A stretch of 64,000 bases of DNA from Theocolax elegans (Eukaryota; Arthropoda; Insecta; Hymenoptera; Cerocephalidae), in the NCBI GenBank assembly GCA_026168455.1, contig CM047426.1, positions 77,527,986 to 77,591,985 of the forward strand. Direction: 5' to 3'. The notes below the pieces were generated by a model. It saw nothing but the letters and a program-made list of their open reading frames with translations, was not told the DNA's origin and searched no databases. Shown piece by piece: positions 11,921-22,757 of the stretch (position 1 is the first letter of the stretch; each line of letters starts with the position of its first letter). A program made the translations under genes and the position numbers.

Positions 11921-12830
11921 GCATACATATTTATCGAACTGTCAAAAACTTGTGTTAACAATTTATTTTCTTTCAAATTTTAGATTTCACGTTTAACGGT
12001 TCGATTCTTTTCGATTATGATTCTAAATTTACAACCAATGAATTTTTTTAAATTTTGTTATAATCTTAATTTATGATTTTGTAATTATTATAATAGCGCG
12101 TTTAATTATAATACACGATAATGACCAATCATATAGACTTGAAATCTGGTCAACGGTTGGTGAAATTTCTACTACTTGTAGGGTATGTATTTATTGTATC
12201 AGTGACTTAAAAAACGTACCGTATATACAAAGAAGAAACCATGTGCATAATTATAGATATTTCCGTCATGTACTTTTAACAAAAATTGTTTCAGGATAAG
12301 GCAATTATTTTGTACCCAAATTTAGTTAGTGATTCATAAATATTGCATTATATTTTAAAATAAAAATATCTATTTGTATTGCATTGTTCGGATAGAAAAC
12401 AAAAAGAAAAGAAATAAAATATATGAGTGTGCATGGAAGAAACATGAAAATAATTACGCGTCACAAACTTGACGCTGAAACAAGAGCACTTTAATAATCC
12501 TGTGGTTTGCAGTTGTAACAATAAAATATGTCGCGGCCTCCATGTGTCTTCTTTTTTCCTTTAATATGTTTTCGTCTCTGTTCACATATTACAACAAAAA
12601 AATATCGCATTGTAAATATCCTAAATGCACCTACACAATGAAAATTAAACCCGCATAAAACATGAACACACACACACACACACACAAATAACATAATTGC
12701 AAAAATATTCATTAGCTATTGTATAAATAAAATAGTAATTACATATACTTAATTAACAAGGTATTTAATTAACACGAGCTAACCATTTATTTAATTAAGA
12801 AGAATAAATTAAAATGGCAGAATTATGAAA
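11921..12830. other. AT-rich noncoding stretch with an (AC)n microsatellite
   Basis: Holds an (AC)n tract at about 12665-12687. A 73-aa minus-strand frame across this tract (12491-12712) owes its Val/Cys run to the repeat and is not a gene. Confidence 0.5.
12665..12687. repeat. (AC)n microsatellite
   Basis: About eleven AC units, uninterrupted. Confidence 0.85.
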
Positions 12831-13320
12831 GGGGAAGGAGCTAGAGACACGAGAAAAATAAAACGAACATGGAATTGGGTGAAATATGAGATAAAAAACC
12901 CGGGTGGGTGAATCGAGAAACAAAAAAAGAGGCACATGACGCGGCTGGAAAATCGTCGTGTGAATATATATCCGCCTACTCGGCTGCTTTTACCTTGCTC
13001 CGCGGGATTTAATTTAACGCTTCGTCGAAGAGCGCAAACGAGTTCGTGTGACTAAAGCAATTGTGAAAAAAAGGCCGCCGGGAGGCGAAAACCGGGCGCA
13101 TGAGAGAAATTGAAAATCCAACTGGGTGATTGTAAACTGTACGATAGCATGCATGAAGCGAAAAGAAAAATCACTGGTTAAAATATCGGCGAAGGGTTCG
13201 CGCGCGTTGCGCAACAAGATTGTTTCTTTTGCAGTTTTCGTTGTCGACGGGATAATCGACCTTCTTGAAAGTATTTATTCGTCTATGAAAATTTACTGGC
13301 GCGAGTTACATGATTTTCGA
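12831..13320. promoter_or_regulatory. CpG-rich block, candidate regulatory element
   Basis: A ~450-base GC-richer patch with CGCGCGTTGCGC, GCCGCCGGGAGGCG and similar palindromic CpG clusters. Overlapping frames on both strands (13014-13217 minus, 13126-13323 plus) show no family features. I treat it as noncoding; conservation across species would be the test. Confidence 0.25.
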
Positions 13321-14690
13321 TAATTAAAATTGTCGGGGATTGGTCGTGACAATACTTAGTATTTTCTACAAAGAATCGATTCTTCCGCGCATACTAATTA
13401 GGATAATTGTTTTTTAAAAAAATTTATTATTAATACACCTTTTTTCGTAATTTGAAATAATTAAATATATTTCTCAATATTTATTGAAAGTAACAATAGC
13501 TTCGTCAATGCAATAAAGATGTTAAATAGGTATTCGAAACTAGGTTGAATCATACGTGTAATACAATTTATAATAGTAGTACACTTCATTTCCATGAAGC
13601 TTATAAATTCCATTTAACAAAATATATCGTATTAAACTTCTTACTTAAATTAATTCGAAACATATTAGCAATTTATATATACCTAAATATTATAATATAC
13701 TGTCTGTTTTAATTTGAATACCTATTATTATTTTAGTCGCTGCTGTGTTACTCAGTTGCTATCTAACTTTTATTTTAAGCCTTTATCCATAATTACTGAT
13801 TAGTTTACTACGATTATTAAAGAGATAGTATTTTGTTTTAATCGCGTATACAGCTTTTAGAATAAATCATCTATTTAATATTATACCTGTAGCTAATTAA
13901 TATTATTCAAAGCTACTTAATATACATAAGAAAGTTAGAAAAACTATACAAAAAGCACATTGTATACGTATAACCATCAGTTTTATTCCACTAAAGTTAT
14001 TCTATTATTATATTTATTAATTGCTTACCAATTTATACATATTTTAAACAAGTAATCACTTAGTTTTTTAAGCACAGTAATTGATATGAAAAAAATAAAT
14101 AAAATACGTATCCAGTTAACAAATTACTGATCACTCAATCAAATAATGTTCGATTATATTTATCGCTACCTTACTGTAACTTCCATATAGATTACAGTAA
14201 ACCAAGAGTTGTCATTATCAGCGAACCTAGGTAAATTACTAATCAATAATAGCTATAGTATCTACGATATACTATTTCTCCGTTAAATCATTGCAAAAAG
14301 ATGGAAACTCATTTTACTTATTAGTATGCATTGCAATCTTTTAATCAATTCTTTCAAATTACTTGTAAATATTTTAATTACGTATAAGTGTATAATTACA
14401 ATTAAAATGCAATATAAAAATTAAACAGTACGTATAAGTTTTATTAAAATATGTAATATTTAATCTTTTATGTAAAAAAAAACTTATTAAAATTTTTTCA
14501 ACCGTAATTTCTTTCTAAATTATTCATACAGACTATACTTGGTTTATTTTTCAGTAATAACAGTAAGGTAAAAGTTTTATTTAATATAATAAATTCTTGT
14601 GTAAGTTTAATAAAGCATTAAATAATGTAAACAAAATAATTCATTTATTTTGATATTAACAAAATCGTGTAAAACTTAATTGCGTTAATA
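13321..14690. other. Very AT-rich noncoding stretch
   Basis: Nearly free of CpG, with no open frame above about 60 codons and no visible repeat boundary. Nothing further recognised. Confidence 0.5.
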
Positions 14691-15000
14691 ACACGTGTTC
14701 TAGTACTGTATAGAGATCAAACAGTTCTACACCAGTTACGAGTATCGGACAGTTAATGGCCCACCTCGTCCCGTCTCTTGGTGTAAACACGAGAGTTCAG
14801 CACGTGCGGAAGTCTGATTCGTGGCCGACTCCGTACCTCACGAGAGATTTCACGAGTTCTACCACTGTGAATCAGCCTCGCAAGTTTTCTTATAATTTAT
14901 CGCTGCTTGAACTTCCACTCGTCTAAAGGTGTTTCTAAGTTGAGTTTTCGCGATTTTCCCGCTTCGATGAAAATTAAATTGATAGGTAAGAAAGTTTCAG
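14691..15000 (+). promoter_or_regulatory. GC-richer block ending at a good splice-donor match
   Basis: A CpG-bearing patch (about 14740-14960) is followed by an ATG and then GATAG|GTAAGAAAG, a strong match to an insect 5' splice site near 14984. That pattern would fit a short first exon transcribed on the + strand, but there is no recognisable protein and no matching acceptor can be assigned. Candidate only. Confidence 0.2.
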
Positions 15001-16790
15001 AAATAAGCCAAACTAAATTACAAAGTTACTAGAGACAGTACCTCTATTTTTTTATGTGAATGTTTTTATCTAATAGTTAAGTTTATGCTGAGTTGCTAAA
15101 TTTTAACTTTTGCGTTCAGTCTCTTCAAATAATACGGAATGGATATTTTTAATTCACGGAAAAAATGTTGCAATTACCTAAAAAAATGGTTATCTGAACC
15201 AAAGATTAGGTGATAGTTGAAGTTCTTTCAACTATTTCGTACAGTAAAGATGCATCATAATTAATTACATTCTTACAGTTACTATAGTACTATGTGAAAC
15301 TTATGGTTATTGACACCACAAACATTATTAAATATAAAGATTACTATTAATTTGTGACGAAGAGTAGAGAGAAAATATGTAAAATGTATTAAATTTTGAT
15401 GAAACTTATATAATGCAACTTTTACTTTACAAACGTTTAATCTTATAAAAAAATTATTTTACTATGTAACTATATTTGTTAATTAAAATAACAATTAGGC
15501 TAACTATACAAATTGTAATAAAGGTAACTATTACTTGATAATTGGAAGTACAACAATAGTAGACCCATACGAAACTACATAACATTTGTCTGCATGGTTT
15601 AAAAACACGAATGTCGAAGAATAATTATTCTAGAGTTAGCGATGGATTTTTATTACTTAATTTAACAAAGCTAACAATTCATTCTCTATACTATTACCAC
15701 AATATTTTAATTAAAATATCTTTAAAAGCTTTTAACGCCTTAAAATCGATTAACCGCGATATTAATTTTCTTAAAAAGAAAAGCAAAATGTAGAAATGGT
15801 ACGTCTAATAATGAAGTAATTAAAAATTTGTACAAAAAGAATCATTCGCAATTCGAATAAGTTAATTGACGTGTATAATTATTTTCTTACAATAATCTTT
15901 AATAAGCAACAAAATAGGGCGTATTTAGAGTGAGTTTGGGTTCGGCAAATCTGTAAACTGCAGAATGCAGATGAGTATACGTTACGTATCTTTTGTAACT
16001 CGCGTATACTCTACTTTGCAATGTTTAAGTAAAGACAATATGGCTATTATTAATATATGGCATCCAGTCAATTACGAAACTATTTTTAGTTTTCATACAA
16101 TTATCTTTTCATACCAATGAATCATGACAATAGAATATGAAGCAAAACGGATGATTGCGTTAAATAATTATTTTTTTATTAATTTTATTAAGCCGAAAAC
16201 TGCGTAAATTGTATGAACAAAGGTAGTTTAAAATAGAACCTAATATTTAACCTTTATTAAAAATAATACATTAAGCAGAAGTACCAACAGCCTCCCAACC
16301 TTGAAGTCTGTTTCACATCTTAGAAACGTTTTCTTGTAAAAAAAATAAATGAAACCATCACAGTCATAAACCTCATTTAAAGTTATCTGTAGTTACGGAA
16401 AAAAATCACATGTTTTTAATTGTACCCGTCTTATACCAGATTTCTAGCTAAAAGAAATGTAAGATTCAAAATTTTTTCCAAACTTCTAAAAAAAGACATA
16501 TAGAATTGTTTATATCTGCGGCTTCTATCTTACTTTTATTGAAAAAAGTAAACCAAATTCAAGTAAATAAAAAAAGTTACAACATTATAAATTGTGGGGC
16601 TACTTATAAATGTATAAGTAAGTACACACTTAATTTACTTATACACATTTCTTTATCTTTACAAATATGTACTTTGAAGTGTTCATATAGCCAAAGTGCT
16701 CTGGAAGCTATATACATTTAAATAACCCTAAAGAACTAAAAAAATGTTTATAAAATCTCCAAGTATTCATGCAAATGTACAAAACTGATT
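15001..16790. other. AT-rich noncoding stretch
   Basis: Contains short AT-driven frames (15611-15793, 16506-16721) with biased Ile/Lys/Asn composition. No feature supported. Confidence 0.5.
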
Positions 16791-17260
16791 GTCCCAAAAC
16801 AATCAGTTTAGAGGATCCAACGTATATTATAGACCGAAACAAAAGGAGACTGAGAACATCTCATTTCCATTTCAGATGTAAAGTAAGCGGAAACTTAACG
16901 AAAAAAGGAGTGACGAGAGAATTCCAACTCTCGAGTGGAATAAATTTTATCCGTCAGGGGCGAAAATAAATCCGCGAGGCACTCGATTACACGGCGTTTG
17001 TCCAGAAATTCCCTCGATTTGTTTGTGCTGAGACGGTTGTCAGGCACTTCGGAAAACGGATTTTCTTTTCTATCCTTATACATTGGAAGACGATGTCGCA
17101 ACATTCATCTCGTACCGTCACGAAAACGAGTCATTTGTATTTTACACATGTGTACAAAATCGAATATTTCTTCATTATTTTCCTGCATCGTTGATTCATT
17201 CGAAAAGCTAAGAGAAAAGTACATGCTAGCTTGCGTTTCCTTAGTTTCCTAATTCCATTA
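16791..17260. other. GC-richer patch with overlapping frames
   Basis: Frames of 66-84 codons overlap on both strands (16769-16969, 16895-17104, 16998-17252). None has recognisable motifs. An 11-base hairpin, ATTCCAACTCTCGAGTGGAAT, is visible near 16920-16941. It is a possible regulatory block; no gene called. Confidence 0.25.
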
Positions 17261-18749
17261 CTTGTAAATTCTCTCTCTATTTTTTCTATTCTTTTCGCTT
17301 ACACTAAAACGAAGCTTCATAATAATATGAACTAGATTTTGATTCAAATAATAATAGATGCAAATATAATATATAAAGTAAATATAAAATTTATAATACT
17401 ATATTTCCTATTACAATACAAACTGTTATATTTAACATATACATATATATATATATCTGTAGAACAAAATCATTATTAGTAAAACAGTTCCTTAATAACG
17501 TTTAAAAAAAATTATAAATTTATATTAGATTACTACAATGAAATATATATAATTATACAACATTTTGTTCATAACTTGTAATGTAATTTTTTTTAAATAA
17601 CCTAAGTTTATTCGCAGCATTAAAAGTTGCAAGAATTTAATTAAAAAGTATGTGTTAAATAATTATTATGATTATAAATTCAGTTAATGTACCCATAATT
17701 TACAAATATTGCAGTAATTATTAACTCATATTTGACGATTTGCCTTATCTAATCGATTTATTACTAAAACTTTTACAATAATAGAAAATATTAATAGGGT
17801 AACATTTATAAAACTATATAACCCATCTACATCTACTATTTCCTTCCGTCCTCGTTTCGTCTTTTTATCTTTATACCATTCCGTTGCAATACTCGTGTGA
17901 TTCGTTGCGGGTCAAACGCATGCGATTTCTCATGCTGCAAATTCTTGTCAGACATATTTGGCGCGAGTAAAACGATTTCGTGATTTAACTTACTGATTGT
18001 TGAATTGAACGTATCACCAATATAAACGTTTCTTATATTGATAACTACGATTTCGAAAAATATTTAATACATACGCGGGTAACGTGTAAACAAGTTTACG
18101 AGGCGTTGCGTATAGGTATTTAAGCAAGTGGAAAGCTCATACTGGAAAGATAGAGAGAGAGAGAAGGAGAGAGGGAGAGAGAATGAGTTGACCTTAATTA
18201 ATTACGAGAATAATTTCTTTGTGTCACGCAAGTAGTACGTGGATTTTCTCTAGAAATTTGTTTTAAATTTGTTAATATTATGTGTTTAAGTAATTATAAT
18301 ATTTTTCATTACGTAACTCTAGTATTTATTAAAATTCATTGATGTTTCGAAAATATTATGAATTTTTTTAGAATTTAGGTATTACGTTATATATGACTGG
18401 GTATGATTGATGCTTCTCATTTTCCACTTCTTATAAGAAACCGTCTTCTTGATGACGATCACAATTGTTTAAACGTATTAAAAACGTTCTTACTTTGGTT
18501 TCTTTGCTCGAATACGAGGAAAATGCTTCTCTTATTATTATTATTATGAAAGAAAAGGAATACCGTGCGTTTTGATTGAAGCAACCGAGCACCTATTCAA
18601 GTACCATTTTTTACTGCGAATTTTCCTTAGTGAGAAATATATTACTTTTTATGAAATGAGAATTGCATATCAAATTATACAAAAAATATTCATATTTAAA
18701 AAATCACTTTAAAATGTACACAAATTAATTAAAAGATTATCAGATCTAT
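17261..18749. other. AT-rich noncoding stretch with GA-rich simple repeat
   Basis: Includes a short (AT)n at about 17443-17456, a CpG-bearing patch at about 17830-18130 and a GA-rich tract at 18149-18182. No exon is recognised. Confidence 0.5.
18149..18182 (+). repeat. GA-rich simple repeat
   Basis: AGATAGAGAGAGAGAGAAGG then GGGAGAGAGAA; interrupted purine repeat. Confidence 0.7.
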
Positions 18750-18775
18750 TTAAGGAGGTTTAAGTCTCTCTTTTA

Positions 18776-18835
18776 GTGCGGGGAAGAAGGGGAGTTTCTC
18801 CCCTTACCGCGCGGCCCATTACTACGTCCCCGCAC
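18776..18835. repeat. GC-rich nested hairpin
   Basis: The outer stem GTGCGGGGA (18776-18784) pairs with TCCCCGCAC (18827-18835). The inner stem AAGGGGAG (18787-18794) pairs with CTCCCCTT (18798-18805) across a 3-base loop. It is a striking GC island in AT-rich DNA. Confidence 0.65.
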
Positions 18836-19060
18836 CTCCCCTCGCGGCCAACAAGCTTGAGTTTTCGTTAAGATTTTTTGTCATTGTAGACAATTTTACT
18901 TTTATTTTACTTTTAATTTTGCACATACGGCTGTATTTATGTTTATGCCTCAAGTCTCCAATTTTTTATTAGTATCTCTATATTTTTCATCAATTGCACT
19001 CTTAAGTAAATCACGGTTATTTGCGAGTCTTCATACTTTCTAAATGTGAATTAGTGAATA

Positions 19061-19206
19061 ATCACTAAAAATATAGTGATAAGTCAGTCACTATCACAAA
19101 GTAGTGAATAGTTACTAATTCAATTAGTCAAAATTTACTATTTTAATAGTGAATATTTACTAATTTTGTGACAGTGACTGACGTATCACTATTTCATTTT
19201 TAGAGA
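19061..19206. repeat. Interrupted palindrome built on TAGTGAT/ATCACTA
   Basis: The left arm (CTAAAAATATAGTGATAAGTC, then AGTCACTATCACAAA) is mirrored by the right arm around 19162-19206 (TTTTGTGACAGTGACTGACG, then TATCACTATTTCATTTTTAG). The centre is filled with further TAGTGA/TCACTA-type short motifs. The shape is that of a small foldback or MITE nested in the larger TTAA-flanked unit. Confidence 0.6.
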
Positions 19207-19359
19207 GTAAGCATTTATGTATAGGAAAAGCCAACTTCTCCATCGTTTATCTTTTTAATTTGCTAGGTAAAAAATAGTAAAAAGATTCATGCTTGTTTCT
19301 AACGCTATTACATTTTTCTAACGCTTATACATTTTGTCAAAATACCTGAACCTCCTTAA

Positions 19360-22080
19360 CAATGTGATAAAGTCAACATTAATCTTCCCTACGTTTTCAA
19401 TCGAGTTAAACAAAGAATTGTATTATAATTTATAAAATATGATAAAATTATTTTGAAATTTTAATATAAATTTGTGACTAAAAATCAATCAGGTTTTCAG
19501 TTACCAAAAATATGAAGCAAGTCTAACATAATCAACATTTTATGGTAACGGATTTCTCCATTAGATGAGACTTCGACACCCCCTTAATGCGTAAGGAAGA
19601 TAGTATACCAATTTGACTTGAAAGAGCTTTTATTATAATAGGAATAATAGATTTTAGGTGCATAATTTTGCTATTCCAAATAGTAAAATTTACTTATTAG
19701 TTGATAATAATTGATTGATAAATTATTTATTTAATTTGTTTAATTATAAATTATAGTTGTAAATAACACTGCATAAAGAAAAGTATATTAATACAAATAC
19801 GCAATATAAAACTCCAAAATCATATGAATAATTAAATTCAATGACAATAGTAAAGTTTCATTCGTCAAGTTAAATAACTACATCTATCAACCAAAACATA
19901 ATTTAATCAATTTAACAAAGTACTTAATTAAATAATGATTTATAGCTATATAGCTTATTTAATATTGAATTAGGTCAGGTCAAAGTATAATCGGAACCCA
20001 CCTGGTAAATTTGTCGTTTAAATAAATAAAACAAATAGTATAAGTTGAACAATTATCTATTTGATAAATAGAATTGCAATGATAATCTAAAGAAAGGGCA
20101 TGGACAATAATTCCCGTTAATCAAATAAATATTAATGAGTTAAGTTAACCGGTAAGCCCAGATTTACCAAAAGAAAACTCCTTATTAAGCAAATCGTCGC
20201 AAGTTGTTAGTATAACATAAGGCAGATCCGGATGGGAGCTACGACGTAAACACGATTCCCCAAGAATCTTTGCCACGACTCTCGGTTGCGGCTGCTTCCG
20301 TCTTATTTGCACCCACTTCCGCGTAGCCACGCTACGTTTCCCTCTCGACGCATTAGCATAGCGCGCGACGTCGTCTGGTTAGAAATTCCACAACGGTTGA
20401 TGTGACCTAACTTTTTCTTGACTTTTATACTTGATGCATGTATATTTTATTTTTACGATTTCCCCTTTAAAATGGGACATTAATTCTTTTTTTTTATTTT
20501 ATTTTACTTGTACAAGAATATTATTTAATGATATATTAAATATACCACGAGACGCTTCATGCAATTATTTACATTTTTTATGACAAATATTAATATTGTT
20601 GTAATAATTTATTTTATTTCTTATTGTTATTAATTACTATTGTTCAGATATTTCATATGCATATTATTCATAACTTATAAACTTATAACCTGCATTTTAT
20701 GTATAATTTTATGTATAACTGATACTTGTGAATAGAACGAGTACTTGTGATAAATGTACATGAACTAATTATCGACTCATCGTGTAAACCTTCCACAAGA
20801 GATGAATTTTTGTATAGGAAAATTATATGGTGACTTAATAGTCAAGCCATCGTTTTTGTTTCATTATAGTAATTAAAAAAGTTGAAGAGCATTTCCGTGG
20901 AAATACACCACTTTTTTAGTAATATAACACCATTAATTACTTTTAGATATTGAATATGTTTAATTAGTAATATTTTATAAGTAATATATGAAAAAAAAGT
21001 ACTGGTTTTTTTAATATAAAAAAGTTGATATTACGAATCTCTATGAATGCTAATCTACAGTAGGACAAAAAAAAATGTTAGATTAAAAGAGTTCTGTAAC
21101 TGTATAGAAGATATTGTTTTTTTCGCATTATTGTCTAGAAAAAGTTTGCCCGATGAAAGTTCGAAACGTACTGTAACTATATGAAAACGATTTTTAAAAA
21201 ATCGATGAAACTCCTTTTAGACATAAGTACGTAGCGTATGTCCTGAATTCATGAGAAGTTCAACAAACGCGAAAAATCGAATTAACTTGAAACTCAGAAA
21301 ATTAGCTTTATTGTGGAGCATATACATACCTACACGTATTAGAAACATATATCTCATTTTCGTACACTCGCGCTGCGTTGAAACCCATTTATATACGTCC
21401 TCACTTTGACAATTTGTACTCTGCACTGCAATATTTTCAGTTGCGATCGATAATTTTTTAGGAACAAACGAATGATTTATGTATACAGTTAATGATTTCG
21501 ACTTGATTAAGATAAAAAAAAAAGATGAAACGTTTGCTTCTCGCTACTTTACACTTGAACTTAATAATTCCGATGATTATGTAATTATCACTTCCAAATG
21601 AAGTGCTGTAATAATTTTTAATTTAACACTAAAAAATTCTACTTTCTTGACAATTACACTGTAATTTATATAAAATGAAATTTAAAAATACAAATCAATG
21701 GATAATATGAACAAATTACAATTATATATTGTTCAATTAGAGTCGTTGAATTATTTTAAAGATTTATATCGATATGTGCAGAATGTAATATAGTAGGCAA
21801 TTAATCAATCAGTACGAATCTACGAAATTATTAAATAAATTTATGTTTGAAATTTAACTTAGACAATCAAGGCGATTAATGATCGATTAGAATTACCAAT
21901 GTACGTATGAATGGCAAGGAATTTACTTTTGTGTATAAAAAAATGTTATAAAATGTGTAAATAAATCGTTAAAAATATTTTACAATAATCTGAATAATTT
22001 TAACAATAGATCTATTAAAAATGGATAAAATGTATACAATTGATGTATTAAATCCTCGTCTGACCTAAATTTAAAAAGAA
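19360..22080. other. AT-rich noncoding stretch
   Basis: No gene recognised. A CpG-rich patch lies at about 20210-20400; the 61-aa minus-strand frame across it (20145-20330) has no known motif. The remainder is AT-rich low-information sequence. Confidence 0.5.
20210..20400. promoter_or_regulatory. CpG-rich patch, candidate regulatory block
   Basis: Clustered CpGs (CTACGACGTAAACACG, GCGCGCGACGTCGTC) in otherwise AT-rich DNA. Composition-only evidence. Confidence 0.2.
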
Positions 22081-22089
22081 GAGAACTTC

Positions 22090-22680
22090 ACTATAGCGGC
22101 GATAAAAAATGGAATAAATCTGCGAGAAACGCGGGCGCGCGTATGCGTGTGAGTGTGCGTGTGTGGGTGCGAGTAAATTACAATATATGTATCCGAATCT
22201 CACTTAAAGAAGCTCCGTAAAACTTGTTAAACGGAGTAAAAAAACGTTGGTATTCGAAAGCTCGAGAAGGCAAAAGCATCGGCAGCGTACGAAGCGGCAC
22301 TGGCGGTACACCTGTTTTCCATCCAGCACGATATACCCCAGCCCAGGCGCATTTAGGTGGAAGGGGCTCCGCAGGTCAGAGGAGGCGGGGTACCGCAGGG
22401 GGCAATGCACCAAGGGGCATGTCGTGCCTCTCGAAGTTCGTTCCTCCGGCCCATGCCGGTGTAATTATCAGTTCCGTGCAGGCCGCCGGTCGATCGAGTC
22501 GCTTTCAAAATGTCAGCCCAGAGATTTAGCGCGAGCGACAGCTGCGGTTGATCGAGCAGACCCTGCGCTACTAATGTCGCGATCCTATCGAGGACGACCG
22601 AGATGCTGCTACTACTGCTGTTCCTTCTACACACACTATACACTTCGACAAAAACCCTTTCGCGTCCGAGTTTCACGCTT
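22090..22680 (-). promoter_or_regulatory. Largest GC/CpG-rich block of the window; candidate promoter or 5' exon
   Basis: About 590 bases of markedly GC-rich DNA. Frames of 69-219 codons are open on both strands. That alone reflects low stop-codon density, so none is called as a gene. The minus strand is the better candidate for a transcribed first exon. Its 107-aa frame (22353-22676) has Ser-rich and Leu-rich segments, an internal ATG, and CAG|GTGTAC (a possible donor) shortly downstream at about 22308-22316. A long purine tract on the minus strand lies just upstream. No known domain is seen in any frame. Confidence 0.3.
22140..22178 (+). repeat. GT/GC-rich imperfect dinucleotide repeat
   Basis: Alternating purine-pyrimidine tract (GTATGCGTGTGAGTGTGCGT and onward). 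Short and interrupted. Confidence 0.5.
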
Positions 22681-22757
22681 CTTTTTTTCCTTTTCTTCTT
22701 TCTCCTCTCTTTTTTCTCTTTTTTTCCTTTTTTTTATTCTTTTTCTTTTTCATTTCG
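22676..22757 (+). repeat. CT-rich (polypyrimidine) low-complexity tract
   Basis: About 80 bases of almost pure C/T on the + strand, borders the GC-rich block. The Phe/Ser-rich frames across it are artefacts of this composition. Confidence 0.8.

Larger units (their letters stand above)
18754..19355. mobile_element. 602-bp TTAA-flanked non-autonomous element (MITE-like)
   Basis: TTAA at 18750-18753 and TTAA at 19356-19359 enclose ends that are inverted copies. The left end reads GGAGGTTTAAGT and the reverse complement of the right end reads GGAGGTTCAGGT (10/12 match). TTAA target duplications are known for piggyBac and Kolobok superfamilies. There is no open reading frame, so the element would be non-autonomous. 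Internally it holds a GC-rich nested hairpin (18776-18835) and a second long palindrome (19061-19206). The superfamily cannot be fixed from so short a terminal match, and TTAA is common in AT-rich DNA, so chance is not excluded. Confidence 0.45.

Noticed and set aside
11758..11983. Antisense pair of ~70-aa frames
   Set aside because: The two frames are mirror shadows in a CpG patch; neither shows motifs or splice borders.
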